Source: Promicromonospora sukumoe 327MFSha3.1 (GTDB lineage Bacteria; Actinomycetota; Actinomycetes; Actinomycetales; Cellulomonadaceae). Taken from it: a stretch of DNA of 64,000 nucleotides. The stretch spans positions 806,001 to 870,000 of the forward strand of contig NZ_ARQM01000010.1 of assembly GCF_000385135.1 (NCBI RefSeq), given 5' to 3'. Each line of letters begins with the position of its first letter. Position 1 is the stretch's first letter. A program made the translations under genes and the position numbers. The notes beneath the pieces are model-generated. The model was not told the origin of the DNA, ran no database searches, and saw only the letters and a program-made list of their open reading frames with translations. Below, one piece after another: positions 43,315 to 51,370 of the stretch.

Positions 43315-43378
43315 GGTCAGGCCAGGGCTGGATCAGGACAGAGCCGGGTCAGGCCAGGGCTGGATCAGGAGAGAAGCT
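43315..43378. repeat. Two 32-bp tandem copies at the end of the glycosyltransferase gene
   Basis: GGTCAGGCCAGGGCTGGATC begins copies at 43315 and 43347. The second runs into the 3' end of the glycosyltransferase coding sequence, and a further partial GCTGGATCAGGA lies at 43295-43306. The array appears to have grown from the gene's end. Confidence 0.8.
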
Positions 43379-44552
43379 CGGCCAGGTGGGTCGCCACCTC
43401 GGACGGCGTCGGGATGGTCGCGACCTGGGCAGCCACCTTGCCCGCGGCCTCGGCGTAGCTCGGGTCGGTGCGGAGGGTCACGACCGCCTTGGCCACCGAC
43501 TCCGGGACGTCCGGGCCCGGCTGCACCGCGATGCCCGTGCCGGTCGCGCTGACCACGGCCGCCTGGAGGAACTGGTCGGCGCCCTGCGGGACGACGACGA
43601 GCGGGAGGCCGCGCGACAGGACTCCCAGGGTCGTACCGGCGCCGCCGTGGGTGACGACGAGGTCGACGTCCTGCAGCAGGTCCGCGAGGGGGGTGAAGGG
43701 CGCGAACGTGACGTCTCCGGCCACGTCCGTTCCAGCGCTGCCGGGCAGCTCGTAGTCCGCGGCGGTCGCCGTGAGGCCGAGCGTGACGACGAGGTCCACG
43801 CCGACGGTGCGCAGCTCGGCGAGGATCGGGGTCAGGGTCGCCGGGTCCGAGAAGTGCGTGCCGAACGTGACGAGCACCCGGGGGCGCTCGCTGCGCGTCC
43901 CGGTTCCCGCCTCGGTCCCGGTGCCCGCCTCGGTACCCACCACAGTGCCCGGCGCGCTTCCCGGACCCCGGTGGGGTTCCGGCCGGACCGGGACGCGGTT
44001 GGCGGGCGACTGCCAGCCCGGCGGCTGGAGCAGGTCGGGGCACGGGTCGAGGTGCCACCGGGCCGGGACGACGGCGAGGCCGCGGTCGGCGTAGCGGCTC
44101 GCCACCAGGGCGTGCATGCCGTCGGTGAACTCGGCGGGGATCGCCGGTCCGAACGCCATCGTCGCGTAGGGGACACCCAGTGCGGCGGCCACGAGCGGGC
44201 CGACGAAGTCCAGGGCCTCGGCCACGATCAGGTCGGGGGCGAACGCCCGGGCGGCGGCCACGGCGTCGTCGGCGGTGAGGTCCACGCGGGTGCCGGCGAA
44301 GAAGTCCGCGACGGCCTCCGGGCGGGGGTCCGCGGCGGCGTCGACGCCGGTCCGGCGGCCGGACTCCGCGAACAGGACGTCGGCGGTGGGCCCGGCGGCG
44401 GCCAGCTCGATGCCCTCGGCGTCGAGCAGCGGGGCGAAGGCCCCCGCGGTCAGGACGGCGACCTGGTCGCCGCGGTCGCGGAACGCGCGGGCGAGGGGGA
44501 GCAGGGGCAGCAGGTGCCCGTGGGCAGGGGTGCTTGAGAAGAGTATGCGCAC
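43365..44552 (-). CDS. GT1-family (macrolide-type) glycosyltransferase
   Basis: 395 residues in the two-Rossmann GT-B fold. The N-domain opens MRILFSSTPAHGHLLPLLPL, with the His of AHGH in the catalytic-base position. The C-domain has PRVLVTFGTHFSDP and the nucleotide-sugar motif LVVTHGGAGTTLGVLSRGLP ... VVVPQGADQ. Relatives glycosylate macrolides, flavonoids and other small molecules, often as detoxification. The centre contains a Gly/Thr/Glu repeat (GTEAGTGTEAGTGT). The GTG start appears leaderless (TACACT 7 bases upstream). It lies 16 bases downstream of a TetR gene on the same strand. Confidence 0.88.
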   Translation of the reverse strand: MRILFSSTPAHGHLLPLLPLARAFRDRGDQVAVLTAGAFAPLLDAEGIELAAAGPTADVLFAESGRRTGVDAAADPRPEAVADFFAGTRVDLTADDAVAAARAFAPDLIVAEALDFVGPLVAAALGVPYATMAFGPAIPAEFTDGMHALVASRYADRGLAVVPARWHLDPCPDLLQPPGWQSPANRVPVRPEPHRGPGSAPGTVVGTEAGTGTEAGTGTRSERPRVLVTFGTHFSDPATLTPILAELRTVGVDLVVTLGLTATAADYELPGSAGTDVAGDVTFAPFTPLADLLQDVDLVVTHGGAGTTLGVLSRGLPLVVVPQGADQFLQAAVVSATGTGIAVQPGPDVPESVAKAVVTLRTDPSYAEAAGKVAAQVATIPTPSEVATHLAELLS

Positions 44553-44559
44553 ATTGATT

Positions 44560-44565
44560 AGTGTA
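44560..44565 (-). promoter_or_regulatory. Candidate -10 of a leaderless glycosyltransferase promoter
   Basis: On the minus strand TACACT ends 7 bases before the GTG at 44552. It lies in the short gap after the TetR stop codon, so the gene may have its own promoter besides readthrough. Confidence 0.4.
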
Positions 44566-44568
44566 GGA

Positions 44569-45192
44569 CTACTCTGAATATCGTCCGAGCAAAGCGAGCC
44601 CGAGCTGCCCCCGCAGCCATGCCCGGCTGGCGTCCGGGTCCCAGCCGAGGGCGCCCAGCCGCAGCCAGGACTCGGGGCTCAGGTAGTAGGCCAGCAGGTC
44701 GGTCGCCCGGTCGACGGTCAGGTCCGGGCGCAGCGCGCCCAGCGTCGCGAGCCGCCCCGTGATGAGGCCGAACCGCTCGCGGAGCAGCCGCTCGGTCCCC
44801 TCGAAGGTCGCGCCGATCTCGGGGTCCGCCGCCGCGTTGGCGATCAGCACGGTCATGAGCCGCCGGTGCCCGTGGACGATGTCGCCGGTGCTGCGCACCG
44901 TCAGGTCGACGATCGCGCCGGCGTCGTCCGACGCCTCGATGGCCGCGAGGGTCTCCTGGATGCTGTCCTCGCCCGAGGCCCGCTCCGTGAGCCCGCGCAC
45001 GAGGCCGACCTTGTTGCCGAACGCCACGTACACGGTGTTCGGGGCCACGCCGGCGGCCTGCGCGATGCGGCCGATCGTCACGCGGGCGTAGCCGTCCTGC
45101 GCGAAGAGCTCCTCGGCCGCGTCCAGGATCGCGGCGCGCGTGGAGGCCGCCGCCTGCTCGCGCAGGGCCGACCGGTAGGGGCGAGTCGTCAT
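44569..45192 (-). CDS. TetR-family transcriptional regulator
   Basis: 207 residues. The N-terminal helix-turn-helix (39-58) is VTIGRIAQAAGVAPNTVYVA, followed by FGNKVGLVRGLTER. The ligand domain is all-helical, ending LRGQLGLALLGRYSE. The start ATG 45192 fits the family's usual short N-terminus; upstream in-frame sequence is low-complexity Arg/Pro. It is probably co-transcribed with the glycosyltransferase and may repress it and itself in response to the aglycone. No clear operator is seen in the 170 bases to the divergent HD gene. Confidence 0.9.
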   Translation of the reverse strand: MTTRPYRSALREQAAASTRAAILDAAEELFAQDGYARVTIGRIAQAAGVAPNTVYVAFGNKVGLVRGLTERASGEDSIQETLAAIEASDDAGAIVDLTVRSTGDIVHGHRRLMTVLIANAAADPEIGATFEGTERLLRERFGLITGRLATLGALRPDLTVDRATDLLAYYLSPESWLRLGALGWDPDASRAWLRGQLGLALLGRYSE

Positions 45193-45328
45193 GCGGCCCA
45201 GCCTAGGGAGCGCGGGTCGGGCCGGCTCGCGCCGACGGCCCGGCCGTGTCCGGATCTGTGGGGTACCCGTCCGGCCGGACGGGGTGCGGGCAGTGCTCCG
45301 TCGGGGACTGTGGACAGGTGCACCGAGC

Positions 45329-45352
45329 ACAAGCATCGACACAAGCATCGAC
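45329..45352 (+). repeat. Exact 12-bp tandem duplication before the HD gene
   Basis: ACAAGCATCGAC is repeated at 45329-45340 and 45341-45352, directly abutting the AGAGGAG ribosome binding site. Confidence 0.8.
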
Positions 45353-45365
45353 AGAGGAGCCCCCC

Positions 45366-46004
45366 GTGCCGGAGACCATCGCCGGGATCACCGTCCCGGA
45401 CACCGACCTCGTCCGGGACGCGACCGCCCTGGTGCGGGACGCCGCCGACGACCTCGTGTTCCACCACTCCAGCCGGGTCTTCGTGTGGGGGATGCTCAAG
45501 GCGGCCGCCCGCGGCCTGGCCGTCGATCCCGAGCTCGCCTATGTCGGGGCGATGTTCCACGACCTCGGCCTGACGGCGGCGTACGGCACCCAGGACCGCC
45601 GGTTCGAGATCGACGGCGCCGAGGCGGCGTCGGCGTTCCTGCGCGACCACGGTCGCTCGGCGGACGAGGCGCGGGCCGTCTGGCTCGCGGTCGCCCTGCA
45701 CACGACGCCGGAGGTGCCGCACCTGCTCGCGCCCGAGGTCGCCGTCGTGACCCTGGGCGTGGAGACCGACGTGCTCGGCCTCGACCTCGGCGAGATCGCG
45801 CCCTGGCAGCGCGACGAGACGGTCGCCGCCCACCCGCGGCCGGACTTCAAGAACCGCATCCTGCGGGCCTTCTACGAGGGCATGGCCGGCCGGCCCGACA
45901 CGACGTTCGGCACCATGAACGACGACGTGCTGGCGCACTTCGACCCGTCGTTCCGGCGGCAGGACTTCGTCCGGATCATCCAGGACAACGACTGGCCCGA
46001 GTGA
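45366..46004 (+). CDS. HD-domain hydrolase (cyanamide hydratase-like)
   Basis: 212 residues. Metal ligands of an HD domain are visible: His33/His34 (VFHHSSRVFVWG), His65-Asp66 (AMFHDLGLT) and a later His in VALHTTPEVPH. RRFEIDGAEAASAFL and the C-terminal FKNRILRAFYEGMAGRPDTT match small HD proteins related to cyanamide hydratase; the substrate is unknown. GTG 45366 has AGAGGAG 6-7 bases upstream; earlier codons give a non-homologous tail. It is followed 72 bases later by a GlxA-type regulator on the same strand, which may control it. Confidence 0.83.
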   Translation: MPETIAGITVPDTDLVRDATALVRDAADDLVFHHSSRVFVWGMLKAAARGLAVDPELAYVGAMFHDLGLTAAYGTQDRRFEIDGAEAASAFLRDHGRSADEARAVWLAVALHTTPEVPHLLAPEVAVVTLGVETDVLGLDLGEIAPWQRDETVAAHPRPDFKNRILRAFYEGMAGRPDTTFGTMNDDVLAHFDPSFRRQDFVRIIQDNDWPE

Positions 46005-46076
46005 TCACCGCCCGTCGACGTGCTTGAGTGTGACGGCGGCGCCGTCCGGCCCGCGGCGGGGGAGGGAGTGGGCCGC

Positions 46077-47066
46077 ATGGCGATAGAGCGGAGCATCGTG
46101 TTCGTCGTGTTCGACGGCGTCAAGATGCTCGACGTCACCGGTCCGGCCGAGGTCCTCGCCGAGGCCAACACCTTCGGGGCGGCGTACCGGCTCAGCTATG
46201 CCTCGGCGACGGGCGAGTTCGTGCGCACGTCGATCGGTGCCCGCCTGCCCGTCGACACGGCGGTGGCCGGACTGGGGGAGGTGGACACGGTCGTCGTCGC
46301 GGGCGGTGACGACCTCGTCCGCCGGCCGGTCCCGCGAGAGCTGGTCGATGCCGTCCGCGCGATGCGGCCCCGGACGCGGCGGCTGGTGTCGATCTGCACC
46401 GGGTCGTTCGTCCTGGCCGCGGCCGGTGTCCTCGACGGGCGCCGTGCCACGACCCACTGGCGGCACGGCCCGCTGCTCGCGCGGGCCTACCCGGACGTCT
46501 CCGTGCAGCTCGACGCCCTGTTCGTCGAGGACCGCGGGGTGTTCACCTCCGCGGGGGTCTCGGCCGGCATGGACCTGGCACTCGCGCTCGTCGAGCAGGA
46601 CCACGGCCCCGAGCTCGCGCGGGACGTGGCGCGCAACCTGGTGATGTTCATGCGCCGGCCCGGGGGCCAGTCGCAGTTCTCCGCCCCGCTCGAGCTGCGC
46701 GCGCCCCGTTCCTCCGTGCTGCGGGAGGTGGTCGACCTGGTGGCGGCGCAGCCGGCGCTCGACCACACGGCGACGTCCCTCGCCTCCGTCGCCGGTGTCT
46801 CGCCCCGACATCTTGCGCGCCTGTTCGCCGCCGAGCTCGGCACCTCGCCGGCGCGGTTCGTCGAGGACGTACGACTGGACCGCGCCCGCGCCCTGCTCGA
46901 CGCGGGTCACCCCGTCACCGCGGCGGCCGGCGCCGCCGGATTCGGGAGCCCCGAGACGATGCGCCGCCGCTTCGTGGCCCGCCTGGGTGCCTCGCCCAGC
47001 CAGTACCGCGCACGTTTCTCCGCGACCGGGGACCGAGGACTGGACAGCGTCACCGGCGTGAGCTGA
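46077..47066 (+). CDS. GlxA-family AraC-type regulator with DJ-1/PfpI domain
   Basis: 329 residues. Residues 1-180 form a DJ-1/PfpI domain: SIVFVVFDGVKMLDVTGPAE, DTVVVAGGDD and the elbow Cys in LVSICTGSFVLAAAGVLDGR. The C-terminal 100 residues form an AraC double helix-turn-helix with TSLASVAGVSPRHLARLFAA and TAAAGAAGFGSPETMRRRFV. The ligand is unknown; members often regulate amine, nitrile or aldehyde metabolism. ATG 46077 follows GGGGGAGGGA by about 9 bases. The next gene starts 9 bases after its stop. Confidence 0.9.
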   Translation: MAIERSIVFVVFDGVKMLDVTGPAEVLAEANTFGAAYRLSYASATGEFVRTSIGARLPVDTAVAGLGEVDTVVVAGGDDLVRRPVPRELVDAVRAMRPRTRRLVSICTGSFVLAAAGVLDGRRATTHWRHGPLLARAYPDVSVQLDALFVEDRGVFTSAGVSAGMDLALALVEQDHGPELARDVARNLVMFMRRPGGQSQFSAPLELRAPRSSVLREVVDLVAAQPALDHTATSLASVAGVSPRHLARLFAAELGTSPARFVEDVRLDRARALLDAGHPVTAAAGAAGFGSPETMRRRFVARLGASPSQYRARFSATGDRGLDSVTGVS

Positions 47067-47075
47067 GGTAGCCGC

Positions 47076-47762
47076 ATGAGGTGGCGCAACGGCGAGCACG
47101 GCTACGGCATCGTGACGAAGGTCCTGCACTGGGTGACGGTCGCGCTGCTGGTGACCCAGTTCGCCGTCGGCTACGCGATGGACGACGACGGGGGCGACGG
47201 ACGGGTAGATGGAGGCGACAGCGCCTCCGCCGTCGACTGCGACCCGCCGGGGGAGGACCGCAGCGGCGGCGACACCACCGACGCCGAGGAGGAGCGGCTC
47301 GACCAGCTCGAGGAGAGCTGCGAGCGGGCGCAGGACCTGCGGGAGCAGGACGCCGACGAGGCCGTGGCTTCCGCCTGGTCGGACCTCTGGTCGGGCGGTG
47401 GCGCGGATGGCGGGCTGGGCGGTGGCGGGCTCGCGCTCCCCGGCTGGCACGTGCTGCTGGGCCTCGGGATCATCGCCGTCGGCGTGCTGCGGCTCGTGTG
47501 GCGCCGGACGACGACGCTGCCGCCCTGGGACCCGCGGCTCACCGGCACGGACCGCAGGATCATGCACTGGGCCGAGCGGATCCTGCTCGCGATGCTCTTC
47601 GTGGTCCCCGCGACCGGCATCGCGCTGGTCGTGGGCAGCACCGACCTCCTGCCGCTGCACATCGCGGCGCACCTGTGCTTCTTCGCGGCGCTGGCCGCGC
47701 ACGTCGGCGTGGTGGTCCGCCGGCGGGTCGTCGGGCGGATGCTCTGGAGCCGGCCGCGCTAG
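47076..47762 (+). CDS. Cytochrome b561-like membrane protein with large acidic insert
   Basis: 228 residues with four membrane helices in the cytochrome b/b6-like pattern. Candidate haem ligands are His18 (VLHWVTVALL), His125 (PGWHVLLGLG) and His residues in PLHIAAHLCFFAALAAHVGV. Between helices 1 and 2 lies an acidic, Gly-rich insert of about 80 residues (36-118) with DDDGGDGRVDGGD and a short Glu/Arg helix with two Cys. It probably carries electrons between quinol and a partner that is not encoded here. It starts 9 bases after the GlxA regulator and may be co-transcribed with it. Confidence 0.82.
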   Translation: MRWRNGEHGYGIVTKVLHWVTVALLVTQFAVGYAMDDDGGDGRVDGGDSASAVDCDPPGEDRSGGDTTDAEEERLDQLEESCERAQDLREQDADEAVASAWSDLWSGGGADGGLGGGGLALPGWHVLLGLGIIAVGVLRLVWRRTTTLPPWDPRLTGTDRRIMHWAERILLAMLFVVPATGIALVVGSTDLLPLHIAAHLCFFAALAAHVGVVVRRRVVGRMLWSRPR

Positions 47763-47856
47763 CGGGCCGGTGGTCTGCCGGCGCTCCCACCGCGGAGCCC
47801 GCGCAGACTTTCCCGCCCGACGTGCGCCCCGCCCGTAACGCACCGACGATCGGGTG

Positions 47857-49401
47857 ATGAGCACAGGCTCGGCGACACCGCCGTCAGGAACCGGACCGGA
47901 CCAGACACCGCCCGCCGCGCTGGCGGGCGACCGCCGGTTCTTCGGGCATCCCCTGGGCCTGATGACGCTGTTCACGACGGAGCTGTGGGAGCGGTTCAGC
48001 TACTACGGCATGCGCGCGATCCTGGTCTACTACCTGACCGACACGATCGCCAACGGCGGCCTCGGCCTGGACCAGACGCTCGGCGAGGCCGTCGTCTCGA
48101 TCTACGGCACCGGCGTCTACCTGCTGTCCGTGGTGGGCGGCTGGCTCGCCGACCGGATGATCGGCGCCCGGCGCTCCACGCTCTACGGCGGCATCATCAT
48201 CGCCGCCGGGCACGTGTGCCTCTCGATCCCCGCCGCCGGGTTCTCCTACTTCGGCATCGTGCTCGTCGCCCTCGGCACCGGCCTGCTCAAGCCGAACGTG
48301 TCGTCCATGGTGGGCGCGCTGTACAACCGGCAGGACCCACGGCGCGAGTCGGCGTTCTCGATCTTCTACATGGGGATCAACATCGGCTCGTTCTTCTCGC
48401 CGATCATCGTCGGCGCGGTGCGCGCCGTCTGGGGCTACCACGCCGCGTTCTCCGTGGCCGCGATCGGCATGGGCATCGCGCTCGTGTTCTTCGTGCTGGG
48501 CCGCAAGAACCTGCAGGGCGCGGGCGACATCGTGCCCAACCCCGTGCAGCCGGGCGAGCGGCCGGCGCTGGTGCGCATGTTCGCGATCATCTTCGGCGCC
48601 GTCGTCGTGGTGTACCTCATCGCCGTGCTCGTGGCCGGCGGCTGGGGCGTGCACGCCCTGATCGACGCCCTCAGCTACATCGCGTTCCTCGCCCCGATCG
48701 CGTTCTTCATCACCATGTACCGCTCGCCGCGCGTGACCGACGCCGAACGACCCCGCCTGGTCGCGTACATCCCGCTGTTCGTGGCCGCGATGCTCTTCTT
48801 CATGATCTTCGAGCAGGCCGCGACCACGCTCGCCACCTTCGCGGCCGACCGCACCTCGCGCGAGGTGCTCGGGTTCACCGTGAGCCCCGAGTTCTTCCAG
48901 TCGATCAACCCCGCCTCGATCATCATCCTGGCCCCGGTGTTCGCCTGGCTCTGGGTCCGCACCAAGGACCGCCCGCCGACGCCGTACAAGTTCGCGATCG
49001 GCCTGGCGCTCGCGGCCCTCTCGTTCCTGGTGCTGGCGGCGGCGTCCGCCATGGCGGGCGACAACCTGACGCCCGGCTGGGTGCTGGCGGTCGTGTACGT
49101 GATCCAGACGCTCGGCGAGCTGTGCCTCTCGCCGGTGGGCCTGGCCGCGACCACGCTGCTCGCGCCGCGTGCCTACCAGGGGCAGGCGATGGCGCTGTGG
49201 TTCCTCGCGCCCGCCGCCGGGCAGGCCATCACGGCGCAGCTCGTGCAGGCCACCGAGGGGGCGTCCGACACCGCCTACTTCGGCGGCATCGGCCTGGTCG
49301 CGCTCGGTTTCGCGGCGGTGCTCGCGCTGCTCGGACCGTGGGTCACCCGGCACGTGCGCCGGGCCGACCAGCTCGAAGGGGTGCACACGAGCGGGGAATA
49401 G
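47857..49401 (+). CDS. POT-family proton-dependent oligopeptide transporter
   Basis: 514 residues with about 14 membrane helices. The proton-coupling motif of the family is intact in helix 1: TTELWERFSYYGMRAIL (ExxERFxYYG). GTGLLKPNVSSMVGALY and SIFYMGINIGSFFSPIIVG are the other POT signatures. It should import di- and tripeptides with protons. ATG 47857 is preferred to GTG 47854 directly before it; the ribosome binding site is weak. The LysE-type exporter gene follows 9 bases later, making an amino acid/peptide import-export pair. Confidence 0.93.
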   Translation: MSTGSATPPSGTGPDQTPPAALAGDRRFFGHPLGLMTLFTTELWERFSYYGMRAILVYYLTDTIANGGLGLDQTLGEAVVSIYGTGVYLLSVVGGWLADRMIGARRSTLYGGIIIAAGHVCLSIPAAGFSYFGIVLVALGTGLLKPNVSSMVGALYNRQDPRRESAFSIFYMGINIGSFFSPIIVGAVRAVWGYHAAFSVAAIGMGIALVFFVLGRKNLQGAGDIVPNPVQPGERPALVRMFAIIFGAVVVVYLIAVLVAGGWGVHALIDALSYIAFLAPIAFFITMYRSPRVTDAERPRLVAYIPLFVAAMLFFMIFEQAATTLATFAADRTSREVLGFTVSPEFFQSINPASIIILAPVFAWLWVRTKDRPPTPYKFAIGLALAALSFLVLAAASAMAGDNLTPGWVLAVVYVIQTLGELCLSPVGLAATTLLAPRAYQGQAMALWFLAPAAGQAITAQLVQATEGASDTAYFGGIGLVALGFAAVLALLGPWVTRHVRRADQLEGVHTSGE

Positions 49402-49410
49402 AGTGACCCC

Positions 49411-50067
49411 ATGCCGGCCTTCGAGACCCTCGTCGCCTTCGTGGTGGCGTCCGTGATCCTCATCGTGATTCCCGGGCCGAGCGTCCTGTTCGTCGTCGGG
49501 CGCTCGCTCTCGCTCGGCCGCCCCGGCGGGCTGCTGAGCGTGCTCGGCAACGAGCTCGGCGCGCTGCCGCTGGTCGCCGCCGTCGCGCTCGGCGTCGGCA
49601 CGGTCGTGGCCGAGTCGATCGTGGTGTTCACGGTCATCAAGCTGCTCGGCGCCGCCTACCTGGTCTACCTGGGCGTCCAGGCGATCCGGCACCGTCGTGA
49701 CGGCGCCGAGCCGGCCGGGGCCGGGCCGGCAGCGCTTGCCGGGCGCCGGACGTCGTCGCACTGGGCGATCCTGCGCCAGGGCTTCGTGGTGGGCGTGACC
49801 AACCCGAAGACGATCGTGTTCTTCGTCGCGGCGCTGCCCCAGTTCGTGGACGTGCGTGCCGGGCAGGTGCCGCTGCAGATGATGGTGCTCGGCCTGGTCT
49901 TCACGCTGGTCGCGCTGGTCTTCGACAGCATCTGGGCGCTGCTGGCCGGCGCCGCCCGCTCGTGGTTCGCGTCGTCGCCGCGCCGGCTCGCCGCGGTCCG
50001 CGCCACCGGCGGCGGCATGATGATCGGGCTCGGTGGCACGCTCGCGCTCAGCGGCAGCAAGGCTTGA
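49411..50067 (+). CDS. LysE/RhtB-family amino acid exporter
   Basis: 218 residues with six hydrophobic helices. The N-terminal signature VILIVIPGPSVLFVVGRSLS is typical of LysE/RhtB translocators, as is RQGFVVGVTNPKTIVFFVAA in the second half. Substrates are usually amino acids or derivatives such as lysine or homoserine lactone; the specific one cannot be read. It lies 9 bases downstream of the peptide transporter, consistent with disposing of excess amino acids released from peptides. Confidence 0.92.
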   Translation: MPAFETLVAFVVASVILIVIPGPSVLFVVGRSLSLGRPGGLLSVLGNELGALPLVAAVALGVGTVVAESIVVFTVIKLLGAAYLVYLGVQAIRHRRDGAEPAGAGPAALAGRRTSSHWAILRQGFVVGVTNPKTIVFFVAALPQFVDVRAGQVPLQMMVLGLVFTLVALVFDSIWALLAGAARSWFASSPRRLAAVRATGGGMMIGLGGTLALSGSKA

Positions 50068-50074
50068 TCCGGCC

Positions 50075-50608
50075 GTGACCGGGAGCCGGCAGACCTGCCT
50101 CGTCGTCGTGCGCGGTCCCTCCGGGGCGGGCAAGTCCACGGTCGCGGCGGCGCTGCGCCGTCGGATGGGCCGCGGGACGGCGCTCGTGCAGCAGGACTAC
50201 CTGCGCCGCGTGCTGATGTGGGAGAAGGACGTGCCTGGCGGGGCCAACATCGCGATGATCGACACCGTGGTGCGGCACGCGCTCGACACCGGCTACTCCG
50301 TGGTGCTGGAGGGCATCCTCGCCATGGACCACTACGGCCCGATGCTCACCGGCCTGGTCGCCGACCACGCCGGAACGACGGTGTGCGCGTACCTCGACGT
50401 GCCCTTTGACGAGACGGTGCGGCGGCACGCCACCCGGCCGCAGTCCGCCGATTTCACGCCCGAGCAGATGGCCGGCTGGTTCACCCTCGACGACCGGCTG
50501 GGCGTGGAGCACGAGATCGTCGTCGGGCAGGGCTCGTCCGCGGAGGAGACGGTAGAACGCCTGGTCACGGCGCTGCCCGCCGGCCGTGTTGCGGCCGCGG
50601 CCGGGTGA
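50075..50608 (+). CDS. P-loop kinase-like protein
   Basis: 177 residues from GTG 50075. The P-loop GPSGAGKST (14-22) is followed by QQDYLRRVLMWEKDVPGGAN, YSVVLEGILAMDHYGPML and AYLDVPFDETVRRHATRP, which carries the arginine-rich lid. This is the shape of small AAA/gluconate- or chloramphenicol-kinase-like proteins found singly in actinobacteria; the substrate is unknown. Zeta-toxin relatives share the fold, but no antitoxin is adjacent. It begins 7 bases after the LysE gene, so it is probably in the same operon. Confidence 0.82.
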   Translation: MTGSRQTCLVVVRGPSGAGKSTVAAALRRRMGRGTALVQQDYLRRVLMWEKDVPGGANIAMIDTVVRHALDTGYSVVLEGILAMDHYGPMLTGLVADHAGTTVCAYLDVPFDETVRRHATRPQSADFTPEQMAGWFTLDDRLGVEHEIVVGQGSSAEETVERLVTALPAGRVAAAAG

Positions 50609-50948
50609 GGGGGTTCGCGATGCGAAATCCACGGGTAGAAACGGGCGTAATCCGAATGGTCATTTCACCTGGCGCATTGCGGACGTTCGTCGCATTCCAG
50701 CGCTCGGGGTTAATTTCGGGCTGATACGTTGCAATTGGTAGCACTCGTGTCTGGGACGAAGGCTGCCGTGCAAACCCCTCCGCAGTGTGGGGCCCCCTGC
50801 GGAGGGGCAGACGAGGCCGGTGCTGGGTGAACCAGCGAGTCCGGTGCGCATCCCGTCGTCGCGTCGCGCTTGAGCCCGGCCTGCCCCGCAGTACGGTCGG
50901 TCGGGGGGCACTGCCTATGCGACCGGACCTCGACACGAGGAGTGGGCG
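50609..50948. other. Gene-free stretch with an AT-richer patch
   Basis: About 340 bases. Bases 50619-50750 are clearly less GC-rich than the rest of the window (for example GGTTAATTTCGGGC and GTTGCAATTGG) and hold no plausible frame. This patch may carry the MerR promoter or be a remnant of foreign DNA. A hairpin follows at 50775-50807. Confidence 0.5.
50775..50807 (+). terminator. Hairpin between kinase and MerR genes
   Basis: A perfect 11-bp stem (50775-50785 with 50797-50807) has an 11-base loop that itself contains GGGGCCCC. It may terminate the transporter-kinase operon, although it lies 166 bases after the stop. Confidence 0.55.
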
Positions 50949-51362
50949 ATGCGTACCAGCGAGCTGGCGGCACTCGCCGGCGTCACGATCCGTACCCTGC
51001 GGCACTACCACCAGATCGGGCTCATCGAGGAGCCCGGCCGTTCGCCGAACGACTACCGCGAGTACGACGTGCGGCACCTCGCGCGGCTGCTGCGGATCAT
51101 CCGGCTGACCGAGCTCGGTGTGCCCCTCGCGGAGCTCCCGGAGGTGCTCGACGATCCCGACGCCGCCGCGGACCTGCTCGACCGGCTCGACGAGGAGGCG
51201 GCCGCCGGGATCCGGCGGCTCACCAGCCGCCGCGCGGTGATCGCGGTGCTGCGGCAGCACGGCGCCATGCAGGACCTGCCGGGGTGCTCCGGTGCGTCGT
51301 CTCGCCCCGTCCCCGCACCTCCGATGATCCCCGCGCCCCCGATGGCAGGGCCGGGCGGCTAG
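50949..51362 (+). CDS. Short MerR-family regulator
   Basis: 137 residues. The winged helix-turn-helix is intact: MRTSELAALAGVTIRTLRHY, then HQIGLIEEPGRSPNDYREYD and LLRIIRLTELGVPLAELPEV. A dimerisation helix follows (about 78-108). The protein then ends in a Pro-rich tail (APPMIPAPPMAGP) with one Cys and no effector-binding domain. It could respond to metal or redox through that Cys, or act without a ligand. GAGGAG precedes the ATG. It is convergent with the coiled-coil gene, with only 8 bases between stops. Confidence 0.88.
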   Translation: MRTSELAALAGVTIRTLRHYHQIGLIEEPGRSPNDYREYDVRHLARLLRIIRLTELGVPLAELPEVLDDPDAAADLLDRLDEEAAAGIRRLTSRRAVIAVLRQHGAMQDLPGCSGASSRPVPAPPMIPAPPMAGPGG

Positions 51363-51370
51363 CCGCGCAC

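Noticed and set aside
50075-50608. Zeta-type toxin of a toxin-antitoxin pair
   Set aside because: The P-loop and lid fit many small kinases. The neighbours are a LysE exporter and a MerR regulator, with no epsilon-like antitoxin.
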